Shown here in pieces: positions 49,897-57,909 of a DNA stretch of 64,000 bases (positions are counted from its first letter, which is position 1; each line of letters begins with the position of its first letter). Source of the DNA: an uncultured Ruthenibacterium sp. (GTDB lineage Bacteria > Bacillota > Clostridia > Oscillospirales > Ruminococcaceae). Below the pieces are notes generated by a model. That model did not search any database. It worked only from the letters and a program-made list of their open reading frames with translations, and had not been told where the DNA came from. The DNA lies in assembly GCA_944386555.1 (NCBI GenBank), contig CALXBN010000006.1, positions 1 through 64,000 on the forward strand, in the 5' to 3' direction. The position numbers were made by a program, and so were the translations under genes.

Positions 49897-51018
49897 TCAG
49901 ATCACGGTGTTCTTCTCCACGTACACGGGGAAAGAATCGTTTCCCGCCAGATGGCGGTTTTCACTGACCTGTACATTCTTGTCGGTGACGATATACTCCA
50001 TTTCCACGCCGGGGTGCACCACGGTACCCTGCATCAGAATGCAGTTTTTCACCCTGGCACCCTTGCTGATGCGCACGCCGCGGAACAGCACGCAGTTCTC
50101 CACTTCGCCTTCGATGACGCAGCCGTCGGCCACCACACAGTTGCTGACTTTGCTGCCCAGGGCATAGCGCACGGGGGCCTCATCCCGCACTTTGGTGTAC
50201 ACCTGGCGCTCGGCCGGGAACAGTGCATCCATGTTTTTGGGGTCCAGCAGGCGCATGTTCTCATGGAAGTAGCTGCGCATATCATAGATACGGCTGCGAT
50301 AACCGGTGAACTCATACCCGCGCACGTTCAGCGCCTTCAGGCTGGGGGCCAGAATGTCCCGCTCGAAATACACCATGTTGTGGGTGCGGGCGTCCTTCAC
50401 CATGGCAATCAGCTCCTCACGGCCGATCACCGTCACATTCATGCACAGGTTCTGCATACCGGGGCGGTAGTCATCGGTGCGGATCTCGCTCACCCGTCCC
50501 TCGCCGTCCATGGTCAGGGTGTAGTTGGCCGTCTTGATGGGCTCGGGGATCTCGGTGCGCTCGTACACCATGGTCACGTCCGCGCCGCTGGCCACATGCT
50601 GAGCCAGCAGGTCGGCATAATCCAAATCCCAGGCGATGTTGCAATCGCTGAGCACCACATACTTTTCCTTATGGCTCTCCAGATAGTCCAGGATGCTGCA
50701 CAGGGCCTCTACCCGGCCGTGGTACACATTGTTGTTGGACTGGGCGAAGGGCGGCACGATGTTCAGGCCGCCCCGCTTGCGGGACAGGTCCCACTCGCGG
50801 CCGTTGCCCAGATGATCCATCAGGGAATAATAATTGCGTTTGGCCAGCAGCGTAACACTGCTGATGCCTGCGTTCACCATGGCGGACAGGGTGAAGTCGA
50901 TCATGCGGTAGCGGGCCGCAAAGGGGATGCTGGCCATGCTGCGCAGCCGGGTCAGCTCCGGCAGCTGCTCGTCATAGGTATTGGGGAAAATCACACCCAG
51001 CGTACTGATATTTACCAT
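49897..51018 (-). CDS. glgD: GlgD, regulatory ADP-glucose pyrophosphorylase subunit
   Basis: A 373-residue GlgC paralogue. It has the nucleotidyltransferase outline ([52 protein letters not shown]) but lacks the GGxGxRLxxLT pyrophosphorylase loop, with [12 protein letters not shown] instead, so it is probably a non-catalytic partner that raises GlgC activity, as in B. stearothermophilus. C-terminal hexapeptide repeats ([12 protein letters not shown]) form a left-handed beta-helix. Start overlaps the glgC stop by 7 bases (ATGGTAA). Confidence 0.95.
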   Translation of the reverse strand: MVNISTLGVIFPNTYDEQLPELTRLRSMASIPFAARYRMIDFTLSAMVNAGISSVTLLAKRNYYSLMDHLGNGREWDLSRKRGGLNIVPPFAQSNNNVYHGRVEALCSILDYLESHKEKYVVLSDCNIAWDLDYADLLAQHVASGADVTMVYERTEIPEPIKTANYTLTMDGEGRVSEIRTDDYRPGMQNLCMNVTVIGREELIAMVKDARTHNMVYFERDILAPSLKALNVRGYEFTGYRSRIYDMRSYFHENMRLLDPKNMDALFPAERQVYTKVRDEAPVRYALGSKVSNCVVADGCVIEGEVENCVLFRGVRISKGARVKNCILMQGTVVHPGVEMEYIVTDKNVQVSENRHLAGNDSFPVYVEKNTVI

Positions 51019-52226
51019 AAGTTCTCACCATCCTGTACGTCTTTTTCCAGCATTGCCTTGGGGCCCACCTTGGCGCCGGCGCCCACGGTGACGCCCTCGC
51101 CCACAACGGCTACGCCCCACTTGGATTTATCCTCCACATTCTCGGGCGCTGCGCCCACAACGGCGCCGCGCTTGACCACCACATTTTCGGCGATGATGGA
51201 ATAGAACACCTGCGCGCCCTCTTCCACCTTGGCGCCGGGCATCAGGATGGAGGACTGCACCAGCGCGCCTTTTTCCACCTTTACACCGGCGAACAGGACA
51301 CTGTCCACCACATGGCCCTCCACCTGGCAGCCTTCGGTGATGATGGCGTTGTCAATCTTCGCCTCGCTGCTGATCCAGTGGCCGGGCAGGCCGGCAGTGC
51401 GGGAGTAGATCTTCCAGTCCTTTTCCCACACGTCCAGGGGGACGTTGGGATCCAGCAGATCCATATTGGCCTCCCACAGGCTGTCGATGGTGCCCACGTC
51501 CTTCCAGTACCCTTCAAAGGGATAAGCCACCATCTTCTGGTGGTCGCCCAGCATGTTGGGGATGATGTTCTTGCCGAAGTCATTGGAGGAAGTTTTGTCG
51601 GCCTCGTCCTCGGTGAGATATTTGCGCAGTTTTTCCCAGGTGAAGATGTAAATGCCCATGGAAGCCAGGTTGGATTCGGGCTGCTTGGGCTTTTCGGCAA
51701 ACTTGGTAATGGTGCCGTCCTTGTCCGCCGTCATAATGCCGAAGCGGGAGGCCTCCTCCCAGGGCACCTCCATCACGGCGATGGTGCAGTCGGCCTCTTT
51801 TTCCTTGTGGAAGGCCAGCATCTTTGCATAATCCATCTTGTAGATATGGTCGCCGGAGAGGATGATGACATACTGGGGATCGTACCGCTCAATGAAATTG
51901 ATGTTCTGGTAGATGGCGTTGGCAGTGCCCTTGTACCAGTCGGAACCAGTGGCCGTCTGATAGGGCGGCAGCACATGCACGCCGCCGTATACGCGGTCCA
52001 GATCCCACGGCTGGCCGTTGCCGATGTATTCATTCAGCAGCAGCGGCTGATACTGGGTGAGGATGCCCACGGTGTCGATACCGGAATTGACGCAGTTGGA
52101 CAGCGGGAAATCGATGATGCGATATTTTCCGCCGAACGGCACTGCGGGTTTTGCCAGCTTTTTGGTCAGGGCATAAAGGCGTGAGCCCTGTCCGCCTGCC
52201 AGCAGCATTGCGATGCATTCTTTCAT
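51012..52226 (-). CDS. glgC: Glucose-1-phosphate adenylyltransferase catalytic subunit
   Basis: A 404-residue enzyme making ADP-glucose from ATP and glucose-1-phosphate. [34 protein letters not shown] is split over the canonical pyrophosphorylase loop and Lys; [14 protein letters not shown] and the C-terminal beta-helix repeats follow. Length is standard. It is translated with GlgD, with which it likely forms the active heterotetramer. Confidence 0.97.
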   Translation of the reverse strand: MKECIAMLLAGGQGSRLYALTKKLAKPAVPFGGKYRIIDFPLSNCVNSGIDTVGILTQYQPLLLNEYIGNGQPWDLDRVYGGVHVLPPYQTATGSDWYKGTANAIYQNINFIERYDPQYVIILSGDHIYKMDYAKMLAFHKEKEADCTIAVMEVPWEEASRFGIMTADKDGTITKFAEKPKQPESNLASMGIYIFTWEKLRKYLTEDEADKTSSNDFGKNIIPNMLGDHQKMVAYPFEGYWKDVGTIDSLWEANMDLLDPNVPLDVWEKDWKIYSRTAGLPGHWISSEAKIDNAIITEGCQVEGHVVDSVLFAGVKVEKGALVQSSILMPGAKVEEGAQVFYSIIAENVVVKRGAVVGAAPENVEDKSKWGVAVVGEGVTVGAGAKVGPKAMLEKDVQDGENLW

Positions 52227-52310
52227 AATCTTCTCCCCTTCTGGCCGGGCGCCACATGCGCCTTCGGCCCGGTTTACATTGGGTAATTGCCTGCGGCTGC
52301 GCCGGGCGCC

Positions 52311-54302
52311 TCAGGCTTTCGGTGCCTTGGCCGCGCCTTTGCGGGCGGCCGGGGCCTTCTTTTTGGCCGGGGCCTTTTTGGCAGGTGCCTTGGCCCTGGT
52401 TGCCGGTACTTTCAGCAGCACGGCACTCATCGGCGGCACCTGCAGCGAAACGGAGTAGTCGAACCCGTGCATGGGTTTTTTATGGCTGCGGACCTTGCCG
52501 TTGAGCACGCCGGAGCCGCCGTATTTGACGTCGTCAGAGTTCAGCAGCTCGGTGTAGGTGCCTGCCTTGGGCACGCCGATTTTGTAATCCGGCCGCAGCA
52601 CCGGTGCGAAGTTGCAAACGGCAATGATCTCATTGCCCTTTTTGTCCCGCCGCAGGAACGCCACCACGCTTTGGGAGGAATCGTCCGGGACGATCCACTG
52701 GAAGCCTTCCCAGCTGAAGTCCACCTCCCACAGGGCGGGGGTATCCAAATACAGGCGGTTCAGGTCCTTCACATACTGCTGCATTTGGGCATGGCGGTCA
52801 TAATCCAGCAGCAGCCAGTCCAGCTGCTGGTTTTCGTTCCACTCGATGAACTGGGCAAACTCCTGGCCCATGAACAGCAGCTTTTTCCCCGGATGAGCGG
52901 CCATATAGCCGTAGAACGTGCGCAGCCCCTGGAACTTCATATCGTATTCGCCCGGCATCTTATTGATGAGGCTGCACTTGCCGTGCACCACCTCATCATG
53001 GGACAGCGGCAGGATGAAGTTCTCGCTGAATGCATAGAAAAAGCTGAAGGTGACTTTATTGTGATTGCCTGAGCGGAACAGCGGGTCGGTGGAGACATAG
53101 CTGATCATGTCGTTCATCCATCCCATGTTCCATTTGAAGTTGAAACCCAGGCCGCCGTCGCTTACCGGATGGCTCACCTTGGGCCAGGCGGTGCTCTCTT
53201 CGGCGATCATCAGCGCGTGGGGATGACGCGCAAACACCTCGGTGTTCAGCTTCTGCAGGAAGGCGATGGCTTCCAGGTTCTCTTTGCCGCCGTTGATGTT
53301 GGGGCTCCACTGGCCGTCCTTGCGGTTGTAGTCCAGATACAGCATGCTGGCCACGGCGTCCACACGCAGGCCGTCCACATGGTACTGCTCCAGCCAGAAC
53401 AGTGCGTTGGAAATCAGGAAGCTCTGTACTTCGGGCCGGCCGTAGTCGAACACCATGGTGCCCCACTCTTTGTGTTCGGCCCGCAGGGGGTTCTGGTCTT
53501 CATAGCAGTTGGTGCCGTCAAACTTATACAGCCCGAACTGGTCCTTCGGGAAATGGGCGGGCACCCAGTCCATGATGACGCCGATGCCGCCCTGGTGGCA
53601 GGCATCCACAAAAGCCATAAAGTCATGCGGGGTGCCGTATCGGCTGGTGGGGGCGAAATAGCCCGTCACCTGATAGCCCCAGCTTCCGTCAAAGGGATAT
53701 TCCATGATGGGCAGCAGTTCCACATGGGTGTAGCCCATCTGCTGTAAGTACGGCACCAACTGAGCTGCCAGGTCTTTGTAGTTCAGCGGGTTGCCGTCGG
53801 GATACGTCTTCCAGCTGCCTGCGTGCATCTCATAGATATTCATGGGGCGCTCCAGCGGGTTTTCAGCGGCTGCTTTTTTCTGCCAGGGGCCGTCGTGCCA
53901 CGCATAGCCTGCCAGCTCGTATACTTTTGAGCAATTTGCCGGGCGCGTTTCCGCATGGAACGCGTAGGGGTCAGCCTTAAAAATCAGCTCATCATCAGGG
54001 GTGGTGACGCAGTACTTATAAATGTCATACTGAGCCAGCCCGGCCACAAACGCTTCCCAGATGCCGCCGTCCGGATCCAGGTTCTTCATCGGCGTAGCCT
54101 TGGGCACCCAGCTGTTGAAATCGCCCACCACGCTGACCGCCTTGGCCCGGGGTGCCCACACGCGGAACACCACGCCGTCCAGACCGTCGCGCCGGGCAAA
54201 ATGAGCACCGAAAAAGCGCTGGCTTTCAAAATTGTTGCCCTGCTTGAACAGGTAAATGGGGATCTCCCCTTCCGGTTTTTTCTGCGTTCGTTTCGTCAAC
54301 AT
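52311..54302 (-). CDS. glgB: 1,4-alpha-glucan branching enzyme, GH13
   Basis: A 663-residue glycogen-branching enzyme with an N-terminal CBM48 (VVFRVWAPRAKAVSVVGDFN) and the GH13 barrel: VELLPIMEYPFDGSWGYQ, GIGVIMDWVPAHF, GLRVDAVASMLYLDY (nucleophile Asp), MIAEESTAWP (acid Glu) and LPLSHDEVVHGK. The last 35 residues are a Lys/Ala/Pro-rich tail (A-P-A-K-K-A-P-A-K-K-K-A-P-A-A-R-K), resembling histone H1 tails and not part of the enzyme fold. It is the first gene of the operon; ATG follows GGAGG by 5 bases. Confidence 0.96.
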   Translation of the reverse strand: MLTKRTQKKPEGEIPIYLFKQGNNFESQRFFGAHFARRDGLDGVVFRVWAPRAKAVSVVGDFNSWVPKATPMKNLDPDGGIWEAFVAGLAQYDIYKYCVTTPDDELIFKADPYAFHAETRPANCSKVYELAGYAWHDGPWQKKAAAENPLERPMNIYEMHAGSWKTYPDGNPLNYKDLAAQLVPYLQQMGYTHVELLPIMEYPFDGSWGYQVTGYFAPTSRYGTPHDFMAFVDACHQGGIGVIMDWVPAHFPKDQFGLYKFDGTNCYEDQNPLRAEHKEWGTMVFDYGRPEVQSFLISNALFWLEQYHVDGLRVDAVASMLYLDYNRKDGQWSPNINGGKENLEAIAFLQKLNTEVFARHPHALMIAEESTAWPKVSHPVSDGGLGFNFKWNMGWMNDMISYVSTDPLFRSGNHNKVTFSFFYAFSENFILPLSHDEVVHGKCSLINKMPGEYDMKFQGLRTFYGYMAAHPGKKLLFMGQEFAQFIEWNENQQLDWLLLDYDRHAQMQQYVKDLNRLYLDTPALWEVDFSWEGFQWIVPDDSSQSVVAFLRRDKKGNEIIAVCNFAPVLRPDYKIGVPKAGTYTELLNSDDVKYGGSGVLNGKVRSHKKPMHGFDYSVSLQVPPMSAVLLKVPATRAKAPAKKAPAKKKAPAARKGAAKAPKA

Positions 54303-54392
54303 CTTTTCCTCCCTCCCGCAGCGGCACTGTGCCGGCGCCCACCGGTGGGCATCAGGCGCTGCACCGCTTTTGGCGCAGTTTGGTTACTTATT

Positions 54393-54421
54393 ATCATACT
54401 CATTTTTGCAGAATTTTTCAA
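54393..54421 (-). promoter_or_regulatory. Promoter of glgBCDA
   Basis: On the minus strand TTGAAA, 17 bases, TATGAT, in an AT-rich island (54390-54590) with leader of about 85 bases. Confidence 0.75.
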
Positions 54422-54584
54422 TAGATTTCTGTATTATTTATTCAACAGCCCTCCAAAAATCGGCAGAAAATCTATACATTTTGCACAAAATTTACGTAAA
54501 ATTTTTTCACTCGAAAATTTTCATCCTGTTTTTTGTGCAATTTTCACAAATGCAAACCTCAAATTTATACCATAATCAACACAG

Positions 54585-55364
54585 TTACACGCCGGCTTGC
54601 AGGCCGCATGCCTGCAGGTAGGCAAAGCTTCGGGCCATGCACGCGAAGGGATCGTCACCGGCGGCAAAGGTCTCCTGCTCGGCAAACACCCAGGGCACAC
54701 CGGTCTCCCTGCAGGCGGCCACAATGGGCGGCCAGTCCACACACCCCTCACCCAGCACGCGCAGACGCACCGCACCGTTTTCCAGAACAAAATCTTTGCA
54801 GTGGACGAAGTCCACCCGCCCTTCATAACGCCGAAGAAGAGCCGGCACATCCTGCCCGCCCCGCACCGCATGGAACGCATCCAGCCCCAGCATCATTTCC
54901 GGCACCTGTTCCAGCAGCCAATCCGTCACCGTCCGGTCGGGACAGCCCGGCATGGGGGCGAATTCCCGGCTGCGCGGATGGAAGGACAGCACCATTCCCT
55001 GGCGGGAGAGCGCGCGTACCATTCGGCGGGAGGTCTCCGCCAGCGCCTCGCAGGCGGCCCGGTCCAGCTTTTCCCCGGGTACGCCGCTGATACACACATG
55101 ACGGCTGCCGCACAGGCGGTTCATCTCCACCACCGTATCCCAGTCTTTTTCCACCTGCCAGGTAAAGTCCTGGGTGGAAACACTCGTCAGCCCGGCTTCC
55201 GCCAAGGCATCCGCCACCCAACGGGGCGAAAGAGACGGTGACAGCCACTGCAGCTGCACTACCCGGCAGCCCATGGCCGCCAGGCGCCGAAATGTGCGCC
55301 GTGCCTCCTCCGGCGTCTGCAAAAAAGCTTTCAGGCTGGAAATTTGAATGCCTGCGACGGACAT
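54585..55364 (-). CDS. Sugar phosphate isomerase/epimerase family TIM-barrel protein
   Basis: A 259-residue AP_endonuc_2-fold protein of the xylose-isomerase-like group. GIQISSLKAFL at the start, LSFHPRSREFA, GLDAFHAVRGGQDV, RVDFVHCKDF and PWVFAEQETF mark the barrel strands with probable metal ligands (His, Asp, His, Glu). It probably isomerises or epimerises a sugar or polyol; substrate unknown. No operon partner is close: CorA lies 272 bases upstream in transcription terms with its own terminator. Confidence 0.85.
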   Translation of the reverse strand: MSVAGIQISSLKAFLQTPEEARRTFRRLAAMGCRVVQLQWLSPSLSPRWVADALAEAGLTSVSTQDFTWQVEKDWDTVVEMNRLCGSRHVCISGVPGEKLDRAACEALAETSRRMVRALSRQGMVLSFHPRSREFAPMPGCPDRTVTDWLLEQVPEMMLGLDAFHAVRGGQDVPALLRRYEGRVDFVHCKDFVLENGAVRLRVLGEGCVDWPPIVAACRETGVPWVFAEQETFAAGDDPFACMARSFAYLQACGLQAGV

Positions 55365-55571
55365 ATAGACCCCTCCGTTTCATTCTTTGGTCAATTCCAT
55401 TGTACCACGCCGTCAGCCCGTGTGCAAGAACTTGTGCGCAAACCGTTCGCACAGGATCTTCCGCAGCGGCCTGGCGCCGCAGGCTTGCCCTCACCGAGTG
55501 AATCGCCCTGCGGCCGGCCGCCGGCTCCGCTGCTTTCCCCGGGGAATGGCGGAAAAGAAGCGCAAAGCGGC

Positions 55572-55602
55572 AAAAAAATAAGAGGAACCAACGGTTCCTC
55601 TT
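55572..55602 (-). terminator. Intrinsic terminator of corA
   Basis: On the minus strand AAGAGGAACC, loop GTT, GGTTCCTCTT, A, T7. Confidence 0.9.
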
Positions 55603-55636
55603 GCGCCGGACCGGGCCCTGCTCCCGGGCACATGGT

Positions 55637-56572
55637 TCACAGCCATTTTTTCTTGATCATCAGCACTACGCTGAAGAATGTAGCCGCCACCGCAATCAGG
55701 ATCACCAGCCAGAACCCGAAGGGGGATGTTTCGAAGGGCACCGGCACATTGGTGCCCCACAAGCCAAACACGATGGTGGGCACCGTGAGGATGATGGTCA
55801 CAGAGGCCAGCAGCTTCATCACGATGTTCAGGTTGTTGGAGATCACCGAGGCAAAGGCGTCCATCGTGCCGGAAAGGATGTCCCGGTAAATGTTCGCCAT
55901 TTCGATAGCCTGCTTGTTTTCAATGATAACGTCTTCCAAAAGTTCGGTATCATCGGGGAACTCCCGCACAAAATCCATGCGCAGCAGCTTTTCCAGCACC
56001 AGCTCATTGCCCTTCAGCGAAGTGGAAAAGTACACCAGGCTCTTTTCCAGACCCAGCATCTGGATCAGCTCTTTGTTTTTCATAGAGATATGCAGCTCAT
56101 TTTCCACCCGGCCGGAAGCCTTGTCCACTTCCCGCAGATAATACAGGAACAAGGTGGCATTGCGGTACAGCAGCTGCAGCGTCATACGCCGCTGCTTTTT
56201 GGTGGAAAAATTCTTGACAGGGCTGTTGCTGAACGCCCGGGACAGGGCATTCTCTTTCAGGCACACCGTAATAATGTTGTCCTGGGCCAGGATGATACCG
56301 AAGGGGATGGTGGTGTACACAAATCCACGGCCGGCCTCCATTTCCACTGTGGGCGTATCTACCAGGATCAGCGTGTGGTTATCCTCCACTTCGATGCGGC
56401 TGCGTTCCTCTTCGTCCAGTGCCGCCCGGATAGACGCCGGGTCAATCCCCAAACGGGTGCTCACCAGCAGCACCTCGTCTTCTGTCGGCGCGCACAAATC
56501 CACCCAGGCACCGGGCGCAATGCGCTCGCGCTCCAGCAGGCGGCCCTCGTCGCTCATATAAACTGAAATCAT
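55637..56572 (-). CDS. corA: CorA family divalent cation transporter with GTN in place of GMN
   Basis: A 311-residue channel protein: a long cytoplasmic alpha/beta domain (MISVYMSDEGRLLERERIAP, WVDLCAPTEDEV, HTLILVDTP), a long helix, and two C-terminal TM helices ending in KKKWL. The signature between the helices reads F-G-L-W-G-T-N-V-P instead of G-M-N, so the hallmark Met is Thr. Substrate could therefore differ from Mg2+ or Co2+. ATG 56572 follows GGGAGAG. A leader of about 218 bases separates it from its promoter. Confidence 0.9.
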   Translation of the reverse strand: MISVYMSDEGRLLERERIAPGAWVDLCAPTEDEVLLVSTRLGIDPASIRAALDEEERSRIEVEDNHTLILVDTPTVEMEAGRGFVYTTIPFGIILAQDNIITVCLKENALSRAFSNSPVKNFSTKKQRRMTLQLLYRNATLFLYYLREVDKASGRVENELHISMKNKELIQMLGLEKSLVYFSTSLKGNELVLEKLLRMDFVREFPDDTELLEDVIIENKQAIEMANIYRDILSGTMDAFASVISNNLNIVMKLLASVTIILTVPTIVFGLWGTNVPVPFETSPFGFWLVILIAVAATFFSVVLMIKKKWL

Positions 56573-56790
56573 ACTCTCCCTGCTTTCCGCGCCGAAGCAC
56601 AGCGCGGCAGGGCTTTTACTCAAAACGGCAAAAGGCCCGCGGCGCCGTGGACGGCTGCTGTTTTATTCTGGTTGCATCTTCGGCCTACCGGCTCGCCTTC
56701 CACGGCTGTCACGCTCCCCTTTACACAAATTTACAGAAAATTCCGCACTGCCTCAGATGCCGCACACCGGCGCGCGCACCCGCAGGCACC
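56573..56790 (-). other. Long structured leader of corA
   Basis: About 218 bases between the predicted transcription start (~56790) and the ATG. CCGTGGA (56699-56705, minus strand) can pair with TCCACGG (56645-56651), enclosing a GCC-GGTA-GGC hairpin and an A-rich loop; a second GC hairpin with GGCAAAAGGCC follows near 56620-56645. I could not match it to M-box, yybP-ykoY, NiCo or other riboswitch consensus by eye. Confidence 0.4.
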
Positions 56791-56796
56791 ATTAAC

Positions 56797-56826
56797 AGTT
56801 TATGCCTTTCCGACAGGGTTTGTCAA
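56797..56826 (-). promoter_or_regulatory. Promoter of corA
   Basis: On the minus strand TTGACA, 18 bases, TAAACT. Confidence 0.65.
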
Positions 56827-56849
56827 GGCTTTTCTTCCCGGCGGCAGGT

Positions 56850-56893
56850 AAAAAAAAGGAAAGCCGCCGGATCTGCACTTCCGGCGGCCTTCC
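56850..56893 (-). terminator. Intrinsic terminator of the HTH-membrane protein gene
   Basis: On the minus strand GGAAGGCCGCCGG, loop, CCGGCGGCTTTCC, T8. Confidence 0.9.
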
Positions 56894-56897
56894 CGGT

Positions 56898-57725
56898 TCA
56901 ATTGCGGCTTCTGCCCGCCCGATAAATCGCGATGAACAGCACCAGCAGCAGCACAAGCCCTCCGGCCGCCATCCCCGCTTGGGGCGGCAGGCCCGCCAGA
57001 TGCGCCGCCCCGCCCAGCACGGGCGCAGCCACCAGGGCGGCTGCCAGCGCCCGCTGGACCGCCGCCACAATGAAAGGCCAGTTGCGGTTGTTGAAAGCCA
57101 GGCCGGCCATATTCATGTGGAAAGGCCCGTCGGCGTAAAAGCTGATTCTGTCCAAATCGTAATAATAGGGCAGCTGCGTGCGCACGCCCAGACAGAAATA
57201 GACCAAAAAGCCCGCCGCCATGGCAGCGGGGAGCAGCGGGCCGGCGGCGATATCCTGTCCGGGCATTCCCAGCAAGCGCAGGAAGAACAGTTCCGCCGCC
57301 GCCGCTGCCAGCGCCCCGGCCAACAGCCCGGGCCGATGGGCCCGCGGCAGGCTTTGGGCAGGTGCAGACAGCTCAATGGCCCGCTGCACCAAAGCCTCGG
57401 CATCGGCGGGCGGCACCGGAAACGGCGGCAGGGGCCGGCAGGCCAGCAGCTCAGCCACAGTGACATCCAGCGTCCGGGCCAAAGGCCGCAGCAGCTGGAT
57501 GTCCGGCATACTCAGGCCGCGCTCCCATTTGCTGACAGCCTTGTCACTGACGAACAGGCGCTGGGCCAGCTGTTTCTGGGTCAATCCCTGCTGTTTGCGC
57601 CGGGCAGCCACAAAAGCGCCGAAAGCCACTTTGTCGATCGTAAAATTCTCTTCCTGGCCATCCGCGCCGCCCTGCCTCTCCTGCGGGCCGCCGGGCATCG
57701 GGGTGGTCTCGTTTTGTGCGTCCAT
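56898..57725 (-). CDS. XRE-type HTH protein with C-terminal membrane domain
   Basis: A 275-residue protein. A short polar N-terminus leads to an HTH_3 domain (FGAFVAARRKQQGLTQKQLA, RLFVSDKAVSKWERGLSMPD, LLRPLARTLDVTVAELL), then about four TM helices (near residues 130-165, 215-240, 245-268) and a basic C-terminus. Membrane-tethered XRE regulators of this layout are common in Clostridia and may sense membrane or external signals. ATG follows AAGGAGGAG. Confidence 0.85.
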   Translation of the reverse strand: MDAQNETTPMPGGPQERQGGADGQEENFTIDKVAFGAFVAARRKQQGLTQKQLAQRLFVSDKAVSKWERGLSMPDIQLLRPLARTLDVTVAELLACRPLPPFPVPPADAEALVQRAIELSAPAQSLPRAHRPGLLAGALAAAAAELFFLRLLGMPGQDIAAGPLLPAAMAAGFLVYFCLGVRTQLPYYYDLDRISFYADGPFHMNMAGLAFNNRNWPFIVAAVQRALAAALVAAPVLGGAAHLAGLPPQAGMAAGGLVLLLVLFIAIYRAGRSRN

Positions 57726-57839
57726 TCTCTCATCTCCTCCTTGCCGCCATTTTAGCACCGCCGGCCCCTGCGGGCAACCGACCAGTGGTTGAGTGCGGCC
57801 GGAGGGCGGCCTGCCGCCGGTTTCCATTCTTCCCGGTAC

Positions 57840-57874
57840 AAAAAAAGGGCGCGCCTGCTGTGAGGCGCGCCCCG
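57840..57874 (-). terminator. Intrinsic terminator of the GH3 gene
   Basis: On the minus strand GGGCGCGCCT, loop CACAGC, AGGCGCGCCC, T7. Confidence 0.9.
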
Positions 57875-57909
57875 GTTTTCCGTACCTGCCCTGCGCAGCG
57901 GCGCCGTGC

